Below, piece after piece: positions 28,701 to 40,700 of a DNA stretch of 64,000 nucleotides. The stretch is from Girardinichthys multiradiatus. Lineage: Eukaryota; Chordata; Actinopteri; Cyprinodontiformes; Goodeidae. Location: NCBI RefSeq assembly GCF_021462225.1, contig NC_061795.1, positions 48,289,880 to 48,353,879 of the forward strand, read 5' to 3'. Below the pieces are notes generated by a model that was given only the letters and a program-made list of their open reading frames with translations, made no database searches and was not told the DNA's origin. Position numbers and translations under genes: made by a program. How positions within the stretch are numbered: position 1 is the first letter of the stretch; every line of letters begins with the position of its first letter.

Positions 28701-31700
28701 ATTTAAGCAACAATATGGATGTGAATAGGAAGAAGAGAAGGTTGGATATGTTCTATAATGAGGCTGATGCTCTAAAGACAAATACTAGACAAACTGTGAA
28801 AAATGTATTTGGTTTTACATGGATTGCACACAATTATTGTAAAGGAATGTAAAAATGTTCTGGGGAAAGGTAAAAGCTGAGAGTGAAGCGGAGGCACTAA
28901 ACACTTTATTCATGAGTTTATTGACTACCCTGCTGTCAACGCAGAAGCACCCAGAAGCCTGGTAGGACGCTCTGAAACATTAGTTTAACCAGCAAGAAAC
29001 AGGAAGGCACTCACTTGACACACTGACTATACATGATGCAACAGATGTGTGTTCAACCTGAGACAGAAACATATTTATCCTATCGTTGTGCCTTTATGGC
29101 CGTGTGGGCACTCAGTAACTTGTATTAAATAAGGAAAACCGTTTTTTTCTGCAAACTATATATACTAAAGTTGGCCTGTTTAGTTGCATAGTTTGGGAAT
29201 TTGATAAAACCTAGCTGACATGATGCCAACTTCATCCCACTCAGCTAACAGGGCTTGGTCTGCCAGCTCCCTCTGAGATGTCTCTGTTGCTGGGAACTCC
29301 ACTGTAGTCAGCAGCTGTATGGTACAAGTACTACTAGTAGTAATAAACCCAGTATTGTTATAAGTAGTTTCTGCATCATTCATGTAATTGCATATTACGT
29401 GGCTTTATCAATTGTTCATGTGCGTCTTGTGTGCAAAACAGTAGTTTCCAGATCATTAAAGACTTCCAAGCACACCAGTGGGTCAGTAACTGTACAAACG
29501 CAGTGCGAGATCCACTCATGGAGTTGCAGTGAGCTGGACACATTTCCACAGAGAGATCATTACTGATACATCTGAACTCTTTTGTGGCAAATGGTATTTT
29601 TCATTCTTTATTTTAAAATCAGGCCTTTTCTCTTAAGTCTTGTCTTAAGAGAAAAGGCAGTTCTGTCAGTTCAGAATTTTATTAAAATACTTTTTGCAAA
29701 TGTTTTTGAGGATTTATAAATGGTGAACGAGGTCATATGTTTTCCTCTGTTTCTTTAGATTCACCTTCTGCATGACATCATATCAATTCAAATAAAACAT
29801 TCGTTTGCTTCTTGATATCATCATCATCATCATCATTGTTTTAAATTCCTAATTTTCAGCCTTTTTTCTCCACACATCTGTGATTCTCTTTCTTTTGTCT
29901 GTTCTCTACCTGGCTTCACCTCCCCTCTGTGGACCACTCCATGATGCCTTGCATGATTGTTCTGTCTCTCATACTGGTCTCTGCCACTGTCATCTTTGCC
30001 TGACCATTAAGGGGGACTCTCTGCCCAATCTGGACCGCCTTTTACCCCCTTCCCCACCATCAAACCCAGTGAATGAGCCAGTGCGAATGGCTCCTGTCCC
30101 AGCATGGAGAAAGGTAAACTTCATCCCCTTTAGAGAATAACCATGTGTCGGCTGCTTTGGTTTGACCTGTTCCTTTTGGAGCTCTGCAGACTCTGAGCAG
30201 ATTCAGATCTGTTGGCTTGGTTAGATAAATGACCTCTAAAAACTGAGTAACTGATTAACCGTCGGTGAGGAAGCTGTGCTGCTTTGTGTGTTTGTTTGAG
30301 AGAGTGTGTCATGGATCTGCAGCACTGTCATGCTATCTCCTCCTTGATTGTTCTGTTCTGGTTCAGAGGCGCACCCAACAGCAGGAGAAGCTGAGCATTC
30401 GCTACAAAGAAATGGTCAAATGTCAGACACTGCCCAGCAGAGGGGAACAGGTATGGTTAGTTTGTAGTTCTCCCACCCTTGGAACCTCTTCACATCCTTA
30501 GATCATAGATCTCAGCTATTATAGATACATACATACAGTTCAGATGAAGTTGAATGAAGGCTTTCAGTCACACAACGGCATCTGGCTGGGTTCATTTTAC
30601 ATGAAATATGAAGGTAGAAAACATCCAGCGCCAGTTTGACTTGTATTGGGATTAATGACAGCAACGGTTTATACTGTTTTCGTCAGTAGATCCTTGTCAG
30701 CTGTGGACAGTTCTGCAGTGCCATTTCTCATTTATAACATTATTATCAATATTTGATGCACCGATCAATGATTTTTGCAGCCACTCCAATCACCGGTTTT
30801 ATAAAGCCAAAACCGATTTTAGCCCGTTACGATTTCCGATATGGGTCGGTATAGTATCCTCTCGATAAAATAACTAAGTAAAAATACTACGCTGACAACA
30901 TATTACCATATTGCCCAAAAATGGTACCTGTGGGCACGACTCGTGATGCAATGTTGGAGGACGCCGAGCCATGTACCGAGGCCTTAGCCCTCGACGCGGC
31001 TGTCTCGGGTCCTGGTCCGGTGATCTTGCCCCCTTTCTCCACTCTATTTCCTGTCTCCCTACTTTCAGAAAACTAAAGGCCACTGGTGCTGTAAATTTAA
31101 AAATAAAAATAATAAAAATGGTACCGTTGGCATTTATTTATTTTTAATGTTGATTTTGTCACACAATGAACACTTCTACATTTAGAAGTTTTACTTTGCT
31201 AATTGTGCAGAATATTATGCTTTTTTCTGTTCGGCACGTTTCTAGAATAACATTAGATTGGTTTATTAGTCAGGCCATCTGCTCCGGTAGCCAGCCTAAT
31301 TAACTGACATGCTGCTTGCCAACTGTAATTATAAAACAGTGATGCTGTAATGAGACTGATGATTAGTTCTCCTTTATTTTTGCTATAGAAAATATTTTCC
31401 AAACAGTCAAGTTGGTCAAGCAAAACGTGCAGGATAACTCTGTTAGCCAGCTGACCAGCAGTGTGCATCCCTGGATTACTGCCTGCCCCATATATCAGAT
31501 CACTCCTGCACCTTCTCTCACATCTCATTTAAAAGGACTTTACCTGTAGAAACAGTATGATGATGGGGTAATCGGTCCATGCCTGATTTCTTTGTACCAG
31601 TCTGACACTCAATCAGTGCCATGTTTCTTTGCCTGAAAACTCTGAAGCTTTAAAGAGCAGTAAATAACACCAGTATTGGCTCACTCACCAGTAACATTTC

Positions 31701-34700
31701 AGATGCTGCAGTATCTGTTTTTCCTGAGAGCAACAGATGACTGATCTCAACTTTAGTTTCAGCGGGACGGCCCTATATTTCTAAAGGTACACCTGACTCA
31801 CCACATACAGGTACACATGAAAAGAGGCCATGATAAAAAAAAAAAAAAATGCAGACAGACAGAAAATCACAGACAGAATACCAACAGTAGGTACTGGGAG
31901 ATGAGTTAAGTTGGGACTTGGATACTGATAATTAGAAATGCAGTGTGCAGGATCTCGATCTGACACCTGGGATTACAGCATCAGCTCATCATTATACCTG
32001 TAATCTATCAGATGGATTATTAGTCTGCTTATTTTATCATGCTGTGTGTGTGTGTGTGTGTGTGGTCTGTGTTTTTATGGATGTTATAATTGTTGCAGCT
32101 CAAGTGAAAGCTCACCACACTCGTACCCCTAACCAACTTGATAACTCTTCCCGTCGGGTTTAAAAGCTCTACTCCATTAAATGCTCTAATTGACTTTTGG
32201 TTTTCACGACAGCTGGTTTATTGTGTTTTATTTAGCTGTTGCGCATCTTATCATTTTGTTCTTCTGTTATGATCCTCTTCTGAATTTGCTGTTCCTGTCC
32301 CTCACTTTTCAAGGCCAGAAGCAGTGCAGATCAAACGTCCAGCTCGGGCTCTCGGAGCTGCCCGAAGAAAACTATTCTGCTCCCTTCTTCCTTCTCCACT
32401 TCCTCGCTCTGTCTTCATTCAGAGGTGACTTAAAGTCTGCTCTCTGTTTCTGTTTGTCTACCCCCGTAGTTACAAATCCACAGCAGACCTCCCTTTACTC
32501 TGACTACTCTCAGCTTTTTCCTTTCCAACAGTCTCCTAAAGTATTTCAGCTGCTCTTCCTAAGACTTAATTAGTGGTTTGAATGCAGAAAATGATAATTT
32601 GCCTCAACTTGACTTTGTAGAGAGATCCACAGTATTATTCATATCCCAGTTAGTTGGTAGTGAATGTTATTACCAGAGGAGCAGCCTGTTGTCACGCTGC
32701 GGGGTGTAAATACTGTACCTCAGCTCTATAAGTCACAGCCTGCAACAAAATAGTGAGAAATATTTTTATAAGCCCATTTCTTATTGTTTCTACTTTGAAG
32801 AATTTATCTCCTGAGGAAGAGGAACTTGAATACTATGAAAGACCTTTGACACACAGGGTACAGTACTGCATTTCTATTTGTTCAGCATTCTGCATAAAAC
32901 ATGTTCAAACAAACCATTAGGTCTTACAGAGCTCCTTTAACAGGAAGGGAAGCAGTTACAAACAACTGAGCCAGCTCCCATTTCCATCCCTGGTATACAA
33001 GAAAGGGCAGACCGCATAATCTCCAAGTTTATGGGCAAAGCTGATAAACCACCAAAGGTGATCAGCATGCTCGGGCATTTTCGAAAGCAAGTTTTTTATT
33101 ATATTTATCTACCTGATTGCTCATTTGTTGCACAGATAAAAGCGTTTCTGTTAACTCTGGAAGTCTAACATCCCCTTTCAACTTTCCTCTGCCTTCCGGA
33201 AGCCTAAGAAAAAGCTGTCCCGTTTCTTTTTAGAGCAGTGGTACGCTTCCCGAAGTCTGAACCCGAGTCCAGCTTTACCTCTGTCCTCCCCAGATGATTC
33301 CAGAAAGGTCAGCGTTTTGCTGTTGCAGCCTGAGACTCACTCTTTTGCGGTGCTGAAAAATAAGTTGCACAAGTATTCCTAGATAAAGCCTTGATTAAAA
33401 TTTCACATTTTGAGTTTATTTAAAGTGTAGTCTTTAGTTTTACTTATTGTTTACATACGCTGCCTTAAATTTTTGCATGAATTGAAGTCTGGAAAGTTAA
33501 AAACAAACCAGGCTCTGTTTGAACCACAAGGTAAGCATTTTGAACAAAATGTTTGATTTTGGTGCTTTTACAAACAAAGGTTTGTCTTCGTAGTTCCAGT
33601 TGGTAACCGAATCAATTACTTTTCTGCAGGAGCCAGTGAGGCTGCTGGACTCTGACCAGATGCCTATATATGTGCTTAGTATTCAGGAAAGAGCCCAACA
33701 ACTTGAGTCTCAGTTGGAAGGCCAGCGAATTGGGCCACAGGTGAATCTCCGCATTTAACTCAGATAGCTGAAAAGATGTTTAAATGCATTCGTAAAATAG
33801 ATATTTGGTCAAATTTTTAAGAAATGGCAGGAAATGATCCCTCTATTTCCAGTAATTTAAGCATGTAATCGTGCAGGTTTACCTGTGACTATAGAAGGGC
33901 ATCAAAATACAAGTTACTCTCGAGCAAATGTCAACTGCGGAGAGATGCACGTTCGTATCTCTCTAGCAATTATTAAAACACATATATCATCACATGTTAA
34001 AGGCAGAAAAGCTAAAAATGTTAAAAGTATGAAAGATAAGTATATATGGATGATGATGTTTAAAAGCGTCTGCAAAGCCAATCTCTCCATGTCTGGGGAC
34101 AGGCCAGAGATAGTTTTCTTGAGGAGAAAAGACCTTCTTGGCAGGGAAATGTGGAAAGAATGTGTGACCCCTTATTGAGGAGACAGAAAAAATATGTTGT
34201 GAATACTTTTGTTACAAAGATCATCTATGCTTCTGAGCTCCATAGAAGTAAACAGATCCGTCTGTTTGTAACACTATTGGAAACTTGGATTTAAGGGAAA
34301 GAACAACCCAAACATGAGGGACACAGATGACATGCCACAGCCAAGACAGATACGTTGAGCAGGGAGTCAGCAGCCACACCATTGTGGTGACCATAGCTTT
34401 CTTTTGGGTATAGTTTACCACATAAGAAATCACATTTTTTTACCATGATCTTTACTTTTTAATATTCTGTCAATACCACAAATCTGTTAAACTCTGCAGA
34501 TTGCATTACCTCTATGACCTCCCTCTCTAATAGCTCCCTCTGCATGTATATACAGAATAATTAGGTGTAGCAGCATCATTATTTTCTTAGTTTCTGGGCT
34601 AAATGACAGAGAGAACATTTGACTTCAGCTGCTACACCAGGCATCGGCCTTCCACCTGAGTATTTTTCAACGTTTTCAAATCTTTGTATATCTCCTTTTA

Positions 34701-37700
34701 ATATAAAGAATGGAGGAAAATTATTAAAATATGAAATATTAAATGTTCATCTTAGATTATGAGTTGAATAACTTTTCTTCCACATAAACTAAACCTATAC
34801 AAACCTTCCTCACCTTTCCTCTCTCCCTCTTGAGCCTAAGAAAAAGCCGTCCCGTTTTTTTATGGAGCGATGGCACCTAGCCCGAGCCCAGAGCCCCCCT
34901 GGTCCCCCGCCTTCCACCTTTGTCTGTTCCAGACAGGTAGCTGTGGTGCATCTGGAGGGCATGGATTGACACTGCACCTGCGTTTGGTGTTTCAAGAAGA
35001 TGCATCATCTCAGTTAGCCGCAGAAATGGCTTAACATGACTAAACTCACTGCAGGTTTTATCTTGCTGGCAAATAAAAACACAAACTGAGCTGCAACCTG
35101 CTGCATATTGATTGTTGTTGTTGTTACTAAAAAAAAAAGTGTTTTTCTGTAACTGTGACTCTGAACTCCTAAATATTATTACCTTGAAAGTACTCAGTTT
35201 TCCTCCCTGTTGTTCTGCTTCCAGTAGTTGGTGGAAGTGAACGTAATCTTGTGTAATTCCCCTGTTGATGATCACAGATCTCACTGCAGCCAAGTTGCAG
35301 TTGAGCAGCAGGAAGGAAACACAGCATGTGTCCCATTCATCTGTACTGATAGTTATTATGGGCTTAAATTTGGCTCATTCAGCACTCGGCCTAAATTCAT
35401 ATGCTATAAAGGATTCGAATTGTGTCTCAAATCTAATCCTAGTGTAGATTAATTCTGGATTTGAACCAAAGATGATTTCAAAGCCTGATGAACTGCCAAC
35501 TTTAGTTAGGACCTGGTTACTGGTTTTGATGATGCTGTGCAGCATCTTCTGTTAATTGATAATTCATTAAGTGTGTGTGTGTGTGTGTGTGAATAAAGAA
35601 TGCTGCTTGAAATGAATGTGGAAGCAGCAATCCCTATGAGCAGTGTGTTTTGAAGAAGCACTGTTTAAATACTAATGCAGTTCATTTTTCTAACATCTGT
35701 GAAACTCATGTTCTGTAGACCAAAAGACACAGAGTGATCTATTTGAAGTGTTTCCTTCTGCTGATTTAAATGATTATGCTTTATAGCTAAAGAAAGGCCA
35801 AAATTCAGTTTCTCTGAAATTTACACCGTTAAGACTAAGAAACAGGAAGGTTTAGTGGAAGGAAAAATTAGTAGATGTGGTGCACAACAAACCTTGTCAA
35901 AAGCAGCCTTTTGAGACTTATCAGAGCATCAAGACCCACCACAATGACATATCGAGGACATGGGCTTCAACTGTTTGATTCCTTGTGCTAATCCATTCCT
36001 GAACCAGAGATGAAGTCGGACGCGTCTCACCTGGGCTAAGGACAAAAACAATTGGATTGTCAGTGGCCCAAGGTCCTCCCATTTGGTAACTAGGTCCTGG
36101 AGGAAGTGTGGGTAGGCACATGTTTCTACAGTCAGTGATGACAGTGATGATTTGAGGAGCCATGTCATCTGGTGCTGTTGGTCCACTGTGTTTTGCCAGG
36201 TCCAAAGTCAGTTCAGACATCGATCAGGAAATGTTAGAGCTCTTTGTGCTTCCTTCTGATAACGACGTTTATGGAGATACTAATTTCATTTTCCAGCAGG
36301 ACTTTGTATCGGCCCACACTGTTATAAGTAACAAGGATCATACCTGCTTTAATCACCACTGTAACTCCAGCAAACTGGCCTGATCTAAATCACCCAGAGA
36401 AACTATGGGCTGTTGTCAAGAGGAAGATGAGAGAAACCAGAACCAACGATGCAGATAAGCTGAAGCTCTGCTATTAAAGCAACATGAGCTTCCTGAACAC
36501 CTTAGGAGAACCACAGACTGATGTCCTCCATGCCACACTGCATTGATGCATGCAAAAAGGAGGCCAGACAAAAGATTAATAGTGCAGACACTTAAAAGTG
36601 CATGGACATGCTGTCCAGTAGGTCCACATTTCTGTATTAAGATCCTTTTTATTGTTTTTTTGTAATCCATAATGTGAGATTATCTCTTTTGCTTGTGTCC
36701 CTTTTGTCTGTCCCACTTCTTCCTTCCACTCAACTTCCCTATAATTATGGATACAGCACTCTGTGAACAGAGCTTCTTTAGCGTTGCCTTTTGAGGCTTA
36801 CACTTATGGATAGTGTTGATGGCTGCTGGACATCTATCAAGTCAGCTGTCTTCTCCATGGTTGTGTGTGTTATACCATAATATGTCTGAGAAGCTTTAGG
36901 GGATTTTCTTTGCTGTAAGCCATATTGATGAAAATTTACAGAAGTATGTACTTCAAATGTGTCATTCTGTGTGTAATGAATCTGAATGAGTCTCAGCTTT
37001 TTGAATTGAAATAAATTCATTTTATTGACATTTTATTTTATTGAAATAGTTCCATATTTGTTAGACTGAGTGCAGAAGTTCTGTTTGGTTTTGGGTTGTT
37101 TTTATGAGCCGTGTTTTGTTTGCAGCTTTTTAAGTGAGGCGACTGGAGTGCTTCTGAATGCTTGATCAGTCAAGCAAGGAAATGCTGCTTTGTCATGTGC
37201 AAAACTCCGTTTTTCCCCCTGCTTGTACACACACCTCTTTCCTTTGTTCTCCATGTCCATTTCTTCCATCATTTTTAATGTTTCTTCACTTTCCTCCCTT
37301 GTCTCTCATGCTGTTGATAGCACATTGTGAGGATGTACACGGGGGGAGTTAGCACACTGGCTGAGCAGATAGCCAGCCAGCTTCTGTCTCAGGAAGAGTC
37401 CAAACCCACCCATGTACCTGAAAAGGGGGATTTGGTAAGCATGTTGTCTGTAGGGTAGAAAGCATGCCGCAGCGCCCGACATTGTGTTGTGGAGAATTCT
37501 TTGTTGTTAATGAAGTGACCCATCAAATACAGTTTTCAGCTGTGGATTGAGTGTATCATGTAAGGATTATGATAATCGATTAATTAATATTTATCAAGAA
37601 TTATAATTTACAATCATAATTTGAGAAACATTAATTTCTTAACCAAAAATCTTTACTTACCAATCGAGATCAGACATGTCCTCTGATGTTGTAATTGTGG

Positions 37701-40700
37701 CTCAAAAACCCTTGATAATAACAATTATTAAATTCTCAGTAATAATTGATAACTATTACTAGATGTCACTGTTTAGTGAACCGTTTCTGCTGAAACGTGA
37801 GGAACTTTGACCTTATTTTGACAGACAAATCACTCTTGCTCAAAATAAACACAAACGCTTTCTCTTTATCCACGTGACATTTATTAAATCAGCAGCCCTG
37901 ATACACCTCGCTATTCTGGTTCAATAATCTTCACCTAATCAAGCATGCAAAGTTCTACACAAAAGGGGTAAAATAATAACTAAACAAGATAAAACAGCAT
38001 CAAGTGTGTAGCTCAGTGGAACACAAGCAGTCATAAAACCCCCAAAGTTGTAAGCTCAGCATACACAAAGGATTATAAACTTTTCGGCAACCAGTGGAAG
38101 AACACCAAGGTGAAGACAAAGAAAATGGTCGAGTTTCTCCATGTGGTTATTATAGCAGTTCAATTTTACAGTGCACCTGCGCTCAGGTTTGCGCGTCCCC
38201 AGTTAACTCCCAGAAGCGGTCAATCGTTGTCGCGATGCATGGTGGGAGTTGTAGTAGCAGACTATCCTGGGGTACAAAATGGCTGATGACACCAGAAGGC
38301 ATAGTGGTGTACAAATGGTCCAACATTTCTAAACTTTGACCCACAGTTTGGATATATAATGATAATTTTCTGCTTTTTGTTTTTAATTAGAAAGGATGTG
38401 AAATCTTAGAGACTGTCCAAAAAGGTCTAAATCCCATAATAGCCTTCCCTTTGCTGACGCTCCTTCTCAGTGTTTTCCGTATTTTTATCTAAATGCTAAT
38501 TCCAGTTTTTCCCCCCTGCAGGGTTCTCTCAGAAAAGAGTTCCCCGTCAACATCGGAGGCAGCGACGTGTGCTTCTTCTGTCAGAAGCGTGTCTACGTCA
38601 TGGAGAGGCTAAGTGCAGAGGGGAAGTTCTTCCATCGCAGCTGCTTCAAGTGTGACTACTGTGGAACAACACTGCGACTTTCTTCTTATGCATTTGATGC
38701 TGAGGACGGTAAGGCCAACGCTAGAGTGACATTAGGCTAATATATTGGAGTCACACCCAGCCCAAGGCATATGCAATATAAGCTGCAACTTAGGCTCCCC
38801 AAGTGTGCCAGACTTCTAGCACCGAATATAGATCCCAAGATTTTAGATTTGTAGTTTTGATTATCAAAGAGCAGCCATTTAAAGTCCATATATCATAAGT
38901 TGTACAACTTTTCCTTTGAAATTGTGTTTAGGCATGTAACGCATGACAGTTACAGTCATTTAATCACTGAAACCAAGAAATATGTTAAAAGAAAAGTGTA
39001 AAAGTAGAAAGGCGCTGAAAGTTTGATGTCATATGGTCAATAACTGTTGGTGTTTTGGTGATGGCCTTACTGGAAATGAGCTCCAAAATTAAATTCTGCT
39101 TCAGGCCCCAAATGATCTTGGCCCAGCTGTGATAACCTGTAATCCAACATGCAGTTATTGTTTTGAATCTGTCAGCTACAGGACGAAATAAAATGACATT
39201 TTATTGCCTGAACAGAACAACTGGAAGGGAAGATAAACTGCTGTTGTTACAGGATTGGAAATAGCATAACTCTGCTGCCCTCCAGTGGCAGTGTTGAACA
39301 ACACAGACAAATGGTTTAAAAGCATCTCATAGTGTTCACACCCCTGTGAGAAGACCAGGTTCTTGATATATAAAGGATAAAACTGACGAATATTTCTCTT
39401 CATATGTGACTTTTATTCTGTACTGTTCCACTGTGCTGCAACACAAAATGCTGCAGGAAGAGTTCTGATGAAAATTAAAAAGAGAGATCATATTTCTCCT
39501 ATTTTAGCTTCCCTTCATTGGCTCCCTGTTAAATCCAGAATAGAATTTAAAATTCTCCTCCTCACATATAAAGCCCTTAATGATCTAGCTCCATCATACA
39601 TCAGAGATCTGATTGGTCCATATGTTCCTAACAGAGCACTTTGTTCTCAGACTGCAGGTTTACTGGTGGTTCCTAGAGTCTCTAGAAGTAGAATGGGAGG
39701 AAGATCCTTTAGTTATCAGGCTCCTCTCCTGTGGAACCAGCTCCCAGTTTTAGTCCGTGAGGCAGACACCCTGTCTACTTTTAAGGCTAGGCTTAAAACT
39801 TTCCTTTTTGATAAAGCTTATAATTAGAGTGGCTTAATTTATCCTGAACTATCTTTGTAGTTATGCTGCTATAGGCTTAGGCTGCTGGAGGACATAATGA
39901 CCACTTTCACCCTCTTCGCTACATTCTCACACTACTCTCCAATTTTGCATTATTTGCTGTTATTTCAGCTTTTAACTTTGTTCTCTCTTTTCTCTTCCTA
40001 GAAGCTACACCTGGCCTGACCCTTATCTACCTGTGACACCTTTCTGGAGAGGGGCATCATGCTTCTGCTGGCAACAACTTAATGCTCACCCTCTACCGAT
40101 GATCCACATGGCCCTGTCTTTCAGTGTTTAACCCTTTCTCTCTCCTAGACATAGCTACTGACTGAGCTTCTACTGTAACTAACTCTATGTGCTCTCTTTC
40201 AGACTCTAACCTTGAAAACTGGCTCAGAGTTTATCTGTTCTTTCTTTCTAGATGAAACGACTAAAGGAGCTACATCCATTAACATTTACTTTTCCTTCCC
40301 ACAGAAAGTACTCCTGGATCAGTGCTTCTTTGTTCTCTTTGTGTCTCTGCTCTGTTCTCTCAAACCCCCAGTCGGTCGTGGCAGATGGCCGCTCACACTG
40401 AGCCTGGTTCTGGTTCTGCTGGAGGTGTCTTCCTGTTAAAAGGGAGTTTTTCCTCTCCACTGTCGCTACATGCATGCTCAGTATGAGGGATTGCTGCAAA
40501 GTCAACCCCAGTGACTGTCCACTGTCTCTACATGCTCATCCAGGAGGAGTGAATGCTGCAAGTCACTGACTGGATGCAATCTGCAGGGTTTCCTTAGATA
40601 GAAAAACTTTTTATCCAATTTGAATAAATAACTGAATCTGACTGCACTGTTCAATGGTTACGATTAATTGGAATGTATGAACCTGACTGTTGTGAAGAAC

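Noticed and set aside
32460..32540. Extra exon after cassette exon 3
   Set aside because: An AG at 32469 would leave a 46-bp intron and the reading has no donor or family character.
32190..32573. 127-codon frame over cassette exon 3
   Set aside because: Hydrophobic reading in a different frame with no MICAL phase compatibility. The 111-nt exon in the other frame fits better.
39468..39827. 119-codon + frame as a host gene
   Set aside because: Carries the LINE C-terminal motif ([21 protein letters not shown]) and sits in a truncated LINE.
40248..40505. 85-codon frame, repeated at 62217-62477
   Set aside because: The same frame appears twice only because both lie in copies of the LINE 3' UTR, antisense to the element; not a gene.
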